Positions 23,783-30,683 of a stretch of DNA of 30,683 nt are shown in pieces. This stretch comes from an uncultured Collinsella sp. (GTDB lineage: Bacteria; Actinomycetota; Coriobacteriia; Coriobacteriales; Coriobacteriaceae), in NCBI GenBank assembly GCA_958427355.1, contig CAUACA010000023.1:1-30683 (forward strand), given 5' to 3'. Position numbers and translations under genes: made by a program. How positions within the stretch are numbered: position 1 is the stretch's first letter; each line of letters starts with the position of its first letter. The notes under the pieces were generated by a model that did no database searches, was not told the origin of the DNA, and was given only the letters and a program-made list of their open reading frames with translations.

Positions 23783-24331
23783 CTACTCCTCCTCCATGAC
23801 CACGTGGCGGAACGCGCCGCCCTCGTAGATGCCGTAGCTGTGCGAGCCGTCCTTGGGGATGCTCACGCTACCGGGGTTGAAGAGCCACAGGCCCGGGTGC
23901 GCGGCGCTTTCCTCGTTGACCTTGATGTGCGTATGGCCGTAGACGAGCGCGGAGCCCTCGGGCAACGCGGGCGCGTGGTCGACGCTGTTGTGCATGCCGG
24001 CGCCAAAGACGTGGCCGTGCGTCAGGAACAGCTCGCGGCCGGTCTCGTCGAAAAGCGTGGCGTAGTCGGCCATGACGGGGAAGTCGAGGACCATCTGGTC
24101 GACCTCGGCGTCGCAGTTGCCGCGCACCGCGATGATGCGGTCGGCTAGGGCGTTGAGCAGCGGAATCACGCGCTTGGGAGCATAGTCGCGCGGCAGGTCG
24201 TTGCGCGGACCGTGGTAGAGCAGGTCGCCCAGCAGAACGATGCGGTCGGGCTGCTCGGACTCGATGGCGGTGACCAGGCGCTCGGTCCAGTATGCCGAGC
24301 CGTGGATGTCGGAGGCGATGAGGTATTTCAT
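23783..24331 (-). CDS. yfcE: YfcE-type metallophosphodiesterase
   Basis: The 182-residue product shows the metal-binding series SDIHG, LLGDLLYHGPRND, RGNCDAEVD, LTHGHVFG and YGHTH, and ends its fold with NPGSVSIPKDG. YfcE of E. coli is a Mn-dependent phosphodiesterase active on model esters; its natural substrate is not settled. The ATG at 24331 follows GAAAGGA; the longer ORF up to 24388 has no support. It sits between the larC-like gene (53 bases upstream) and mazG (2 bases downstream), in one operon. Confidence 0.94.
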   Translation of the reverse strand: MKYLIASDIHGSAYWTERLVTAIESEQPDRIVLLGDLLYHGPRNDLPRDYAPKRVIPLLNALADRIIAVRGNCDAEVDQMVLDFPVMADYATLFDETGRELFLTHGHVFGAGMHNSVDHAPALPEGSALVYGHTHIKVNEESAAHPGLWLFNPGSVSIPKDGSHSYGIYEGGAFRHVVMEEE

Positions 24332-24384
24332 GGTGGTCCTTTCGGTGAGGTTGATGGGGTGGGTGTGGCGCGTCGCCGACCGTG

Positions 24385-24870
24385 TCACTCAAATTGCAGA
24401 GCCGCGGCTTGTGCTGCCTGCATCACGCGCTGGAGCGGCACACCGTGCTCGCGGGCAAGGCGGGCGCAGTCCTCGTACTCGGGCGCCGCGCGCTCGCTGC
24501 CGTCGGGCAGGGTGGCCACCTTGACGAACACCTCGCCCCATGGCGTCGTTACGCGCTCAAAGCGGCGTGGCAGGCAAACGCGCTCCATAACCTGGCGACG
24601 GATGCCATTGGTCGTGGTTTCCAAAAAGATAATCGTCTGTAGATGTTCGATATCCTCATGCGAGCAGATCACCTGCAGCTGCCAGCCGGGACGGCCTTTC
24701 TTGCAATAAACGGGTAGCCAGTGCACCTCGCGGGCGCCGGCCTCGCGCAGGCGGCCGGCGGCATAGGCGAGTACCTCGGGCGACGCATCGTCGATGTCGC
24801 ACTCCAGCTTGACGATGGTCTCGGGCGCATCGGTCTCGCGGGACAGCGGAGATGTACTTCCACGTTGCAT
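24385..24870 (-). CDS. larC: LarC C-terminal domain protein (DUF111-like), standalone
   Basis: The 161-residue product matches the C-terminal half of LarC, which inserts nickel into the pincer cofactor of lactate racemase. Evidence is the order VKLECDIDDASPEVLAYAA, GAREVHWLPVYCKKGRPGW, TTTNGIRRQVMERVCLPRR and KVATLPDGSERAAPEYEDC. LarC is normally about 400 residues, and in Lactobacillus is made from larC1 and larC2 by a frameshift. Here no larC1 part is found upstream: that DNA is a spacer with a hairpin, followed by a gene on the other strand. The ATG at 24870 has AAAGGA 10 bases upstream; an upstream GTG at 24909 has no ribosome site. The N-terminal half may be encoded elsewhere, or this is a stand-alone domain with another role. 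Confidence 0.85.
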   Translation of the reverse strand: MQRGSTSPLSRETDAPETIVKLECDIDDASPEVLAYAAGRLREAGAREVHWLPVYCKKGRPGWQLQVICSHEDIEHLQTIIFLETTTNGIRRQVMERVCLPRRFERVTTPWGEVFVKVATLPDGSERAAPEYEDCARLAREHGVPLQRVMQAAQAAALQFE

Positions 24871-25017
24871 ACGGTCCGGTTCCTTTCCGCGCGGGCTCGT
24901 TTTGTTCACTCAAACGCTAGCACATCGCGGGCGGCGTGGGGGCGGCGTCATGGGATGGGCGGGACTTTTGCCCGTCGCGGACGTCGGCGTGCGCTGGGAT
25001 CGTCCTCGCCCCTATCC

Positions 25018-25082
25018 AAACGTGTACGGCAGCCTCCAAACACGTCATTTTTTGCAGCTTTTGGAGGCTGACGTACACGTTT
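25018..25082. repeat. 65-bp hairpin: 23-bp arms, one mismatch
   Basis: Arms 25018-25040 and 25060-25082 pair at 22 of 23 positions, with AAACGTGTACG at the outer end and CAGCCTCCAAA at the inner end. The loop is 19 bases and T-rich. It lies between the divergent larC-like and PHP genes. No T-run follows on either strand, so an ordinary terminator is unlikely. Apart from this and the -10 at 25183, nothing was found in 24871-25220. Confidence 0.9.
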
Positions 25083-25182
25083 TGAGGCAGGGTCGATGTC
25101 GTGCGGCAGCCCTTACGCGCCGCCTGCCCTTTCCAGTCGGTTTCGACTTGTGGCGTTCCCGGCGCACCGGGGGTCGCGCTAT

Positions 25183-25188
25183 TACAAT
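25183..25188 (+). promoter_or_regulatory. -10-like TACAAT before the PHP gene
   Basis: TACAAT lies 32 bases before the start at 25221. No good -35 is seen. Confidence 0.35.
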
Positions 25189-25220
25189 GGAGCGGATTCG
25201 CCAAATGCAAAGGAGTCGCC

Positions 25221-26132
25221 ATGTCTGCCTGCCCGCTGGTCGATTGCCATACCCACACCTCGTTTTCGGACGGGCATGCCTCGTTTGAGGACAACGTCCG
25301 TGCCGCTGCTGCGGCCGGTTGCCGCGTCATGGTCTCGACCGACCATCTCACCCTGCCCGCCAGCATGGACGCCAACTGCGAGGTGCAGGTGACTGAGGGC
25401 GACCTCCCGGCGCATCGTCTGGCTTTTGAGGACGCCCGCAAACTCGCCGCGCAGATTGCGCCGGAGCTCGAGCTTATCTATGGCTTTGAATGCGATTGGT
25501 ACGAGGGCTGCGAGCCTTTGGTTGAGCGCTGGTCCCAGGGCGCCGTCGTACGCCTGGGCAGCGTGCATTGGATTGGCAACCCAGGCGATATCATGGCCGG
25601 TGCCGCGGGTACGGCGGGAACGGAAAACGTCGCTCGCCCCGATACACCCGATTCCCTTTGCGGTTGGATCGACGACGACACCAACCTGCACGTTTGGGAA
25701 AACCTGGGGGTACGCGGCGTGTGGGAGCGCTACGTCGACGACTGGTGCCGCGCTTGCGAAAGCCCGCTTAACTTTGATGTGATGGCTCATCCCGACCTGG
25801 TCATGCGCTTTTCGAAGGAAGGCTTTGCGCCCGACTTTGACCCCGCACCGTTTTGGCAGCAGATGGCCGAGTGCGCGCACGATACGGGCCGCCGCGTTGA
25901 GGTCTCGACCGCCGCACCGCGCAAGGGCCTCGACGACTACTATCCCGCGACCGGATTGCTGCGTTGCTTTGCCCACGCCGAGGTGCCGATCACTTTTGGC
26001 TCGGACGCACACCGCGCCTGCGACATCTGCTGGAACATCCGTGAAGCCCAGGCACACGCCTACGACTGCGGCTACCGAACCTTCGGCATCCCCCACGCCA
26101 CCGGCGAATGGGAATCCACACCCCTCGCCTAA
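25221..26132 (+). CDS. hisK: PHP-family histidinol-phosphatase
   Basis: It likely dephosphorylates histidinol phosphate, the step after HisC. The 303-residue product has the PHP metal ligands DCHTHTSFSDGH at 8-19, STDH, GFECDWYEG, GSVHWIGN, MAHPDLVMRF and GSDAHRACD near the end. AAAGGAG lies 5 bases before the ATG at 25221; the open frame upstream to 25101 is not supported. It faces the his operon tail to tail and completes a step that this operon lacks. PHP proteins also include other phosphatases, so the link rests on the subfamily motifs and on the location. Confidence 0.88.
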   Translation: MSACPLVDCHTHTSFSDGHASFEDNVRAAAAAGCRVMVSTDHLTLPASMDANCEVQVTEGDLPAHRLAFEDARKLAAQIAPELELIYGFECDWYEGCEPLVERWSQGAVVRLGSVHWIGNPGDIMAGAAGTAGTENVARPDTPDSLCGWIDDDTNLHVWENLGVRGVWERYVDDWCRACESPLNFDVMAHPDLVMRFSKEGFAPDFDPAPFWQQMAECAHDTGRRVEVSTAAPRKGLDDYYPATGLLRCFAHAEVPITFGSDAHRACDICWNIREAQAHAYDCGYRTFGIPHATGEWESTPLA

Positions 26133-26164
26133 CTAGTCGTTTAAGAACGTCCCCGATGACTAGT
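26132..26164. repeat. Dispersed palindromic element, copy 2, forming the hisE stop
   Basis: ACTAGTC (26132-26138) and GACTAGT (26158-26164) are exact inverted ends around GTTTAAGAACGTCCCCGAT. It matches the element at 4611-4642. The TAG stop of hisE lies in the right end, and the last base of the PHP stop is the first base of the left end. Confidence 0.8.
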
Positions 26165-26477
26165 GGCGGCGGGCGTTGAGTTCGCCGGCCAGTTCGTCGA
26201 GGGTGATGCCGTAGCGCTCAAGCGTCACGAGTAGGTGGTAGATCAGATCGCCGGCCTCGTAGCGGATGTGATCGTGATCGTTATCCTTGCAGGCCATGAT
26301 CACCTCGCTTGCCTCCTCGGCAAGCTTCTTGAGCAGCTCGTCCTCGACGTCGGTCAACAGACGCGCGGTATAGCTCTCCTGCGGCGATGCGTCGCGACGG
26401 CCGTGAATCACCTCGGCGAGCCCCGTCAGCGTCTCACCGATATTTCCATCCTGAACGTTTGCGGTGCGCACACCCAT
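26160..26477 (-). CDS. hisE: Phosphoribosyl-ATP pyrophosphatase
   Basis: HisE converts phosphoribosyl-ATP to phosphoribosyl-AMP, the second step of histidine synthesis. The 105-residue product has the MazG-like all-alpha fold. Conserved features are SYTARLL, the Mg-binding EEASEVIMACKD and the EAGDLIYHLLVTL helix. GAAAGGA precedes the ATG. It is the last gene of the his operon, 45 bases after hisI. The stop codon falls in a dispersed repeat, so the C-terminus (ELNARRH) may be set by the repeat. Confidence 0.95.
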   Translation of the reverse strand: MGVRTANVQDGNIGETLTGLAEVIHGRRDASPQESYTARLLTDVEDELLKKLAEEASEVIMACKDNDHDHIRYEAGDLIYHLLVTLERYGITLDELAGELNARRH

Positions 26478-26522
26478 AGTTCAATCCTTTCTGGTGGCCG
26501 AGCGTCTAATCGAGCGCCCGCC

Positions 26523-26852
26523 CTACGCGAGTTTCCTAAAGAAGCAGGTACGGTTGCCGGTATGGCAGGCCGGACCCGGCGAGTCGACCTTGACCAGCAG
26601 CGTATCGCTATCGCAGTCGGCCCAGAGCTCCTTGACCTCCTGCATATTGCCGCTCGTCGCGCCCTTGTTCCAGAGCTCCTGGCGGCTGCGACTCCAAAAC
26701 CACGTGGTCCCGGTCTTGAGCGTCAGCCCCACCGATTCCTCGTTCATCCAAGCAACCATAAGCACCTCACCGGTGTCATATTGCTGAACCACACAAGGAA
26801 TCAGCCCGCGGGCGTCGTATGTAAGCTTTGAAGGATCGGTTATCTCTTCCAT
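26523..26852 (-). CDS. hisI: Phosphoribosyl-AMP cyclohydrolase
   Basis: HisI opens the adenine ring of phosphoribosyl-AMP, the third step. The 109-residue product has VAWMNEESVGLTLKTG, TTWFWSRSRQELWNKG, the D-x-D-x-D-type metal site in ADCDSDTLLVKV, and the zinc Cys residues in ACHTGNRTCF. GGGGAGAG lies before the ATG at 26852; the longer ORF to 27068 is not supported. It is separate from HisE, not fused. It is 142 bases after hisF, with a long hairpin in between. Confidence 0.95.
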   Translation of the reverse strand: MEEITDPSKLTYDARGLIPCVVQQYDTGEVLMVAWMNEESVGLTLKTGTTWFWSRSRQELWNKGATSGNMQEVKELWADCDSDTLLVKVDSPGPACHTGNRTCFFRKLA

Positions 26853-26894
26853 TTCTCTCCCCAAATTCAAACTTCGCAGGTCGGCGAGGGTTGT

Positions 26895-26981
26895 CCAGGT
26901 GCCCGAGATTCCGAGCGACAAGCCCGACGACGCGTACTTAAGTACGCGAGGAGGGTTGGAGCCGGAAGGTCGGGTGCCTGG
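26895..26981. repeat. 87-bp imperfect palindrome between hisF and hisI
   Basis: The outer 12 bases (26895-26906 and 26970-26981) pair with two G-T pairs, and the centre is a perfect 18-bp palindrome CGCGTACTTAAGTACGCG (26931-26948). Between, the arms pair in part (TTCC/GGAA, CCC/GGG). It is transcribed within the his operon and would fold into a long hairpin. No T-run follows. Confidence 0.75.
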
Positions 26982-26994
26982 GCAAGCCGCAGCG

Positions 26995-27777
26995 CTAGAA
27001 GTCCAACCTGACAGGGATGCCCTGCGACGCCATATACTCTTTGACTTCGCGAATGCTGAAGGTTCCAAAGTGAAAGACGCTCGCCGCCAGTACGGCGTCG
27101 GCTTCGCCCTCGATCACACCCTCGGCGAAATGCTCGAGCGTGCCCACGCCGCCGCTTGCGATCACCGGAATCGGCACCGCGCGCGCCACGGCGCGGGTGA
27201 GCGCCAGGTCAAAGCCAGCCTTGGTGCCGTCGCGATCCATACTGGTGAGCAAGATCTCGCCGGCGCCGCGACGAGCCGCCTCCTCGGCCCACGCCACCGC
27301 GTCGATACCCGTGGCGTTGCGGCCGCCCGCCGTAAAGACCTCCCACTTATCGGCGCCCGGCTCCCCGGGCAGCCCCACGCGCTTGGCATCGATCGCCACG
27401 ACCACGGCCTGGCTGCCAAACGCCGCGGCAGCCTGGCTAATCAACGACGGGTCGCGCACGGCCGCCGAGTTGAGCGACACCTTGTCGGCACCGGCGGCAA
27501 CCATGGTGCGCATGCCCGCCAAGTCGCGAAAGCCGCCGCCCACGGTATAGGGAATAGCGAGCTCCTCGGCCGCGTGCGCCGCCATCTCGATGGTCGTCGC
27601 ACGGTTGTCACTCGTCGCGGTAATGTCCAAAAATACGACCTCGTCCGCACCTTCGCGGTCGTAGGAGCGCGCCAGCTCCACCGGATCGCCCGCATCGCGC
27701 AAGCTCACAAAGTTGACGCCCTTGACCACACGGCCGTCCTTGACGTCCAGACAGGGAATCACGCGTTTGGTAAGCAT
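26995..27777 (-). CDS. hisF: Imidazole glycerol phosphate synthase, cyclase subunit
   Basis: HisF joins PRFAR with ammonia made by HisH to give IGP and AICAR. The 260-residue product is a TIM barrel with catalytic D11 (PCLDVKDGRVVKG, K19), the second catalytic Asp in VVVAIDAKRVG, and the phosphate loops YTVGGGF and IASGGVG. Half-barrel symmetry with HisA is visible. GGAGTAG precedes the ATG. hisA ends 3 bases upstream. The AICAR by-product feeds PurH, also in this window. Confidence 0.97.
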   Translation of the reverse strand: MLTKRVIPCLDVKDGRVVKGVNFVSLRDAGDPVELARSYDREGADEVVFLDITATSDNRATTIEMAAHAAEELAIPYTVGGGFRDLAGMRTMVAAGADKVSLNSAAVRDPSLISQAAAAFGSQAVVVAIDAKRVGLPGEPGADKWEVFTAGGRNATGIDAVAWAEEAARRGAGEILLTSMDRDGTKAGFDLALTRAVARAVPIPVIASGGVGTLEHFAEGVIEGEADAVLAASVFHFGTFSIREVKEYMASQGIPVRLDF

Positions 27778-27780
27778 GGG

Positions 27781-28524
27781 CTACTCCTCCCCTCGGGCGG
27801 CGGCCAGTGCCTGGGCCAGCGTAAAGTTGCCCTCGTAGAGCGCACGGCCGGTAATGGCACCCTCGATGGCATCCTCACCCACCGCAGCCAGCGCGCGAAT
27901 GTCATCGAGCGTAGAGATGCCGCCCGAAGCCACGACAGGAAAGCCCGCGACCTTGGCAACATGGCGATACGCCGCCACATCGATGCCCGTCTGCATGCCA
28001 TCGCGCGCGATGTCGGTATACACCAGATGCTTAAAGCCCAGCTCGGTGAGCTGTGCCACGGCATCGTCGAGTGCCACGCCCGCGCCGTCGCGCCAGCCGT
28101 TCACCTTGACCTGGCCGTCGCGCGCGGCGATGTCGGCCACGAGCAGCTCGCCAAAGCCTTGGGCCGCCACCTCGGCAAAACCCGGCTCGGTCACGAGCAC
28201 CGTGCCCAGTGCGATGCGACGCGCGCCGTAGCCGGCCAGCTCGTCGATGCGTACAAGCGAGCGAACGCCGCCGCCCACGTCCACAGACAGACCGTCGATG
28301 CCGCAGATGCCCTTAATCGCCGCCGAGTTGGCAGCACACGTGTCCTCGTCCTCGCCAAAGGCAGCAGACAGGTCGACGACGTGCACCCAGCTCGCACCCT
28401 GCTCGGCGAACGAGCGGGCGACTGCCACGGGGTCGTCGGAATATACCTTGCAGCGGCTCCGGTCGCCGCGCTCCAGGCGCACGACCTTGCCGCCGATCAG
28501 ATCGATTGCGGGAAACAGAATCAT
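27781..28524 (-). CDS. hisA: ProFAR isomerase
   Basis: HisA isomerises the aminoaldose ProFAR to PRFAR. The 247-residue product is a TIM barrel with catalytic D8 (FPAIDLIGGKVVRL), phosphate loop DVGGGVRS and the later VYTDIARDGM and VVASGGI. In actinobacteria a HisA relative (PriA) also serves tryptophan synthesis; whether this one does cannot be told here. Its ATG overlaps the hisH stop by the ATGA arrangement. Confidence 0.96.
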   Translation of the reverse strand: MILFPAIDLIGGKVVRLERGDRSRCKVYSDDPVAVARSFAEQGASWVHVVDLSAAFGEDEDTCAANSAAIKGICGIDGLSVDVGGGVRSLVRIDELAGYGARRIALGTVLVTEPGFAEVAAQGFGELLVADIAARDGQVKVNGWRDGAGVALDDAVAQLTELGFKHLVYTDIARDGMQTGIDVAAYRHVAKVAGFPVVASGGISTLDDIRALAAVGEDAIEGAITGRALYEGNFTLAQALAAARGEE

Positions 28525-29222
28525 CGGCCGGCCCCCTCGACGATGCTCACGAAGTTCTTAAGGATGCGCTGACCCAGCGCGGAGGATTTCTCGGGATGGA
28601 ACTGGCAGCCCCACACGTTGCCGTGGCGCACGATGCACGGGAAGCTCCGCGTATAGTGCGTGCGCGCCAGCACATCGGCGGCATCGGCATCGTCGGCCAC
28701 CGCGTAGCTGTGGGTGAAGTACATGTTGGCACCCTCGGCAAAACCGGCAAGCAGCGAATCGGCCGCACCGACGGGCGTCATGTGTACCTGGTCCCAGCCC
28801 GCGTGCGGCACCTTCAGGCGACTCGATTCCAAGCGCGTGCACGAGCCACGCATAATACCCAGGCCATCGACCCAGGGACCGCCAGCCTGCTCGGTGGTGT
28901 TGCCATCGGCAACCGCGCCCTCGTCCGCAGGCACGCCCTCGTTGCCGCGCTCAAAAAATAGCTGAAGGCCCAGACAGATACCGAGCAGCGGAGTTCCGGC
29001 GGCGACGGCATCGAACACCGCGTCCGCCTCGCCGCTCTGGCGCATAAAGGCGATCGCGTCATAGAACGCGCCCACGCCCGGGATGACCAGGCCGTCGGCA
29101 TTGCGGATCTGCTCCGGATCGTCCGATGTGCAGGCGGCGGCACCGGCGCGCGCAAGCCCGCGCGCAACGCTCGACAAGTTGCCCTTGTGGTAGTCAACCA
29201 CCACGATCTTCGGTTCGCCCAC
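28521..29222 (-). CDS. hisH: Imidazole glycerol phosphate synthase, glutaminase subunit
   Basis: HisH releases ammonia from glutamine and passes it to HisF. From the GTG at 29222 the product has 233 residues; GGGAGGG lies 5 bases upstream, and the next upstream start is only a TTG at 29246. It is a class I amidotransferase with oxyanion loop PGVGAFYDA, nucleophile C83 (GICLGLQ) and His/Glu in FHPEKSS. A stretch with many acidic residues and glycines (about 95-115) makes the protein slightly longer than the usual 200-210. Confidence 0.95.
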   Translation of the reverse strand: MGEPKIVVVDYHKGNLSSVARGLARAGAAACTSDDPEQIRNADGLVIPGVGAFYDAIAFMRQSGEADAVFDAVAAGTPLLGICLGLQLFFERGNEGVPADEGAVADGNTTEQAGGPWVDGLGIMRGSCTRLESSRLKVPHAGWDQVHMTPVGAADSLLAGFAEGANMYFTHSYAVADDADAADVLARTHYTRSFPCIVRHGNVWGCQFHPEKSSALGQRILKNFVSIVEGAGR

Positions 29223-29246
29223 GCGACCCTCCCTTTTCCCATTCAA

Positions 29247-29269
29247 AACCTGTCCCTTTTTGGCAGGTT
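29247..29269 (-). terminator. Weak hairpin between hisB and hisH
   Basis: AACCTG and CAGGTT pair around an 11-base loop, and a T4 run follows on the minus strand, starting at the hisB stop codon. It may reduce read-through within the operon. Confidence 0.4.
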
Positions 29270-29855
29270 ACAGCGAGCCCTTGGTGCTGGGGATGCCCTG
29301 CACGCGGGGATCGAGCTCGCAGGCATGACGCATCGTGCGGCCCACGGCCTTAAAGGCGGCCTCGATAATGTGATGCGAGTTGCTGCCCGCCAGCTCGCGC
29401 ACGTGCAGCGTGAGCTTGGTGCCGCGCGCAAAGGCGTAGAAGAACTCGACGGCCAGCTCGGTATCGAAGCTGCCCACGCGCTCGGTCGGCACGGGCAGCT
29501 CGCAGTAGGCCTGCCCGCGGCCCGAAATATCAACAGCAGCCATCACAAGCGTCTCGTCCATGGCAATCGCCGCGTCGGCAAAGCGCGTAATGCCCGCCTT
29601 GTCGCCCAGCGCCTGGCAAAACGCCTCGCCCAACACGATACCCGTGTCCTCGACGGTGTGGTGCGCATCGACCTCCACGTCGCCCACCGCGTGCACCGTC
29701 AGATCGAACAGACCATGGCGGCCAAAAGCGTTGAGCATGTGGTCGAAAAACGGCACGCCGGTCGAGATATCGCACACGCCGCTTCCGTCCAGGTCGAGCT
29801 TTACGACAATGTCGGTCTCGCCCGTCTTGCGGGTCACCTCGGCATAGCGGTCCAT
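29268..29855 (-). CDS. hisB: Imidazoleglycerol-phosphate dehydratase
   Basis: HisB (IGPD) removes water from IGP to give imidazole acetol phosphate. The 195-residue product is monofunctional, with no fused phosphatase, which fits the separate PHP enzyme. The manganese-binding motifs are present: FFDHMLNAFGRHG, DAHHTVEDTGIVLG, and SNSHHIIEAAFKA. The ATG follows the hisC stop directly, and GGAGGAGATG in the hisC end serves as ribosome site. Confidence 0.97.
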   Translation of the reverse strand: MDRYAEVTRKTGETDIVVKLDLDGSGVCDISTGVPFFDHMLNAFGRHGLFDLTVHAVGDVEVDAHHTVEDTGIVLGEAFCQALGDKAGITRFADAAIAMDETLVMAAVDISGRGQAYCELPVPTERVGSFDTELAVEFFYAFARGTKLTLHVRELAGSNSHHIIEAAFKAVGRTMRHACELDPRVQGIPSTKGSL

Positions 29856-30683
29856 CTACATCTCCTCCTTCACCAGCGCGGCAAACGCAGCCAGCACCTC
29901 GTCGTTTTCCTGCGGGGTACCCACGGTAATGCGTAGGCAGTCCGCGAGCCCCGGCGCGTAGCTAAAGTCGCGCACCAAAATCGAATACTCGTCGCGCAGA
30001 CGCTCGCGCACGTGCGTGGCATGCGGCGTGCGCACGAGCACAAAGTTCGCCGCGCTCGGCCACGCCTCCACGGGCAGGCCCTCGGCAGCCATTGCGTGCA
30101 GGGCACACAGTTCGCGCTCGCGCTCGGATGCAACCTGTGCCACCACGGGTGCGTACGCATCGCGGGCACGCACGCAGGCAAGCGCGGCGGCCTGGCTCAG
30201 CACGTTAACCGAGTAGATTTGGCGAATCGCCGCAAACACATCGATGACCTCGGGCGCCGCGATCACATAGCCCAGACGCGTGCCGGCGGCGCCGAACGCC
30301 TTGGACAGCGTATGCAGAATCACCAGGTTGGGATGCTCGGCGATAAGCCCCTGCGCCGTGGTAGCCGCGCCAAACGAATCGTCCGCAAACTCAACGTAGG
30401 CCTCGTCGACCATGACCATGCCGGGGCACGCATCGCACAGGGCCGCGACAAAGTCGAGCGGCGCCACGTCACCCGTGGGATTGTTGGGCGAGGTCACGAT
30501 CGCCAGATCGCACTCGGGAGCCGCCGCAAGCACCGCCGCATGGTCGAGCTCAAAGGTCACCGGGTCGCGCCACACGTCGCGCACCTCGGTCTGGCACAGC
30601 GACGCAAAGAACGCGTACTCGCTAAAGCACGGCGGGCAGTTGAGCAGGGTCCGCCCCGCGCCGCCAAACGCCAGCAGGTAGTT
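29856..30683 (-). CDS. hisC: Histidinol-phosphate aminotransferase, C-terminal part, cut by window edge
   Basis: HisC transaminates imidazole acetol phosphate with glutamate, using pyridoxal phosphate. The frame is open to the right edge and gives 275 residues; about 80-90 N-terminal residues are missing. The visible part starts with LLAFGGAGRTLLNC and continues with TSPNNPTGDVAPL, VMVDEAYVEF, the PLP-Lys segment HTLSKAFGAAGTRLGY, and ends with LRITVGTPQENDEVLAAF. The GTG at 30584 is internal. hisG and hisD would be expected upstream. Confidence 0.96.
   Translation of the reverse strand, partial: NYLLAFGGAGRTLLNCPPCFSEYAFFASLCQTEVRDVWRDPVTFELDHAAVLAAAPECDLAIVTSPNNPTGDVAPLDFVAALCDACPGMVMVDEAYVEFADDSFGAATTAQGLIAEHPNLVILHTLSKAFGAAGTRLGYVIAAPEVIDVFAAIRQIYSVNVLSQAAALACVRARDAYAPVVAQVASERERELCALHAMAAEGLPVEAWPSAANFVLVRTPHATHVRERLRDEYSILVRDFSYAPGLADCLRITVGTPQENDEVLAAFAALVKEEM

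Noticed and set aside
26899..28572. A 557-residue open frame on the plus strand
   Set aside because: Antisense to hisF and hisA; rich in His, Arg and Ala, as expected of a shadow in high-G+C DNA.
1..30683. CRISPR array, insertion sequence or prophage genes
   Set aside because: No regularly spaced repeats, transposase, integrase or phage structural genes were seen.

Overview
The window looks like a chromosomal segment of a Coriobacteriia actinomycete, most likely Collinsella or a close relative. This rests on high G+C core genes with strong AAAGGA/GGAGG ribosome-binding sites, the actinobacterial order mazG-eno-ftsB/divIC-ppx, and protein sequences of coriobacterial character. It is an inference from the sequence alone; no database was searched.

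Layout. 0-1.1 kb holds a two-component system on the minus strand: a BceS-like kinase cut by the left edge and an OmpR-type regulator. 1.2-6.7 kb holds an unrecognised protein, purH, a GNAT acetyltransferase and a DUF2207 membrane protein with a glycine tail. 7.0-9.3 kb holds gluQ, a metallophosphoesterase and a small membrane protein. 9.4-14.6 kb is an accessory-looking island, visibly poorer in G+C. It carries an AAA_14/DUF4143 ATPase behind tandem operator-like repeats, a divergent PLD-helicase-DUF3427 protein of 958 residues, and a convergent NUDIX hydrolase. 14.7-17.5 kb is an operon of a UBA-like/DUF4342 membrane protein, a response regulator and a histidine kinase. 17.5-19.4 kb has an orphan PTS IIB with a VOC protein, a membrane-anchored helical protein, tRNA-Leu(TAA) and a structured, repeat-rich tail. 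19.4-24.9 kb runs on the minus strand: larC C-terminal domain-yfcE-mazG, then eno, then ftsB/divIC-like and ppx. 25.2-30.7 kb is histidine biosynthesis: a minus-strand operon hisC-hisB-hisH-hisA-hisF-hisI-hisE (hisC cut by the right edge) and a convergent PHP histidinol-phosphatase.

How the genes work together. The his genes cover most of the pathway from phosphoribosyl-ATP to histidinol; hisG and hisD are not in the window and probably lie upstream of hisC. MazG and the NUDIX protein are both nucleotide-pool enzymes, but in unrelated contexts. The island's helicase resembles proteins found in phage-defence neighbourhoods and is the best candidate for an under-described system.

The intergenic DNA is rich in palindromes. 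Intrinsic terminators can be placed behind most transcription units. At least three loci (4.6, 6.8 and 26.1 kb) share a dispersed element with a GGGGACGTTC-type core; two of these have ACTAGTC/GACTAGT-like ends and sit between convergent genes. A 65-bp hairpin (25.0 kb), an 87-bp imperfect palindrome (26.9 kb) and a 22-bp inverted repeat (19.4 kb) have no assigned role.
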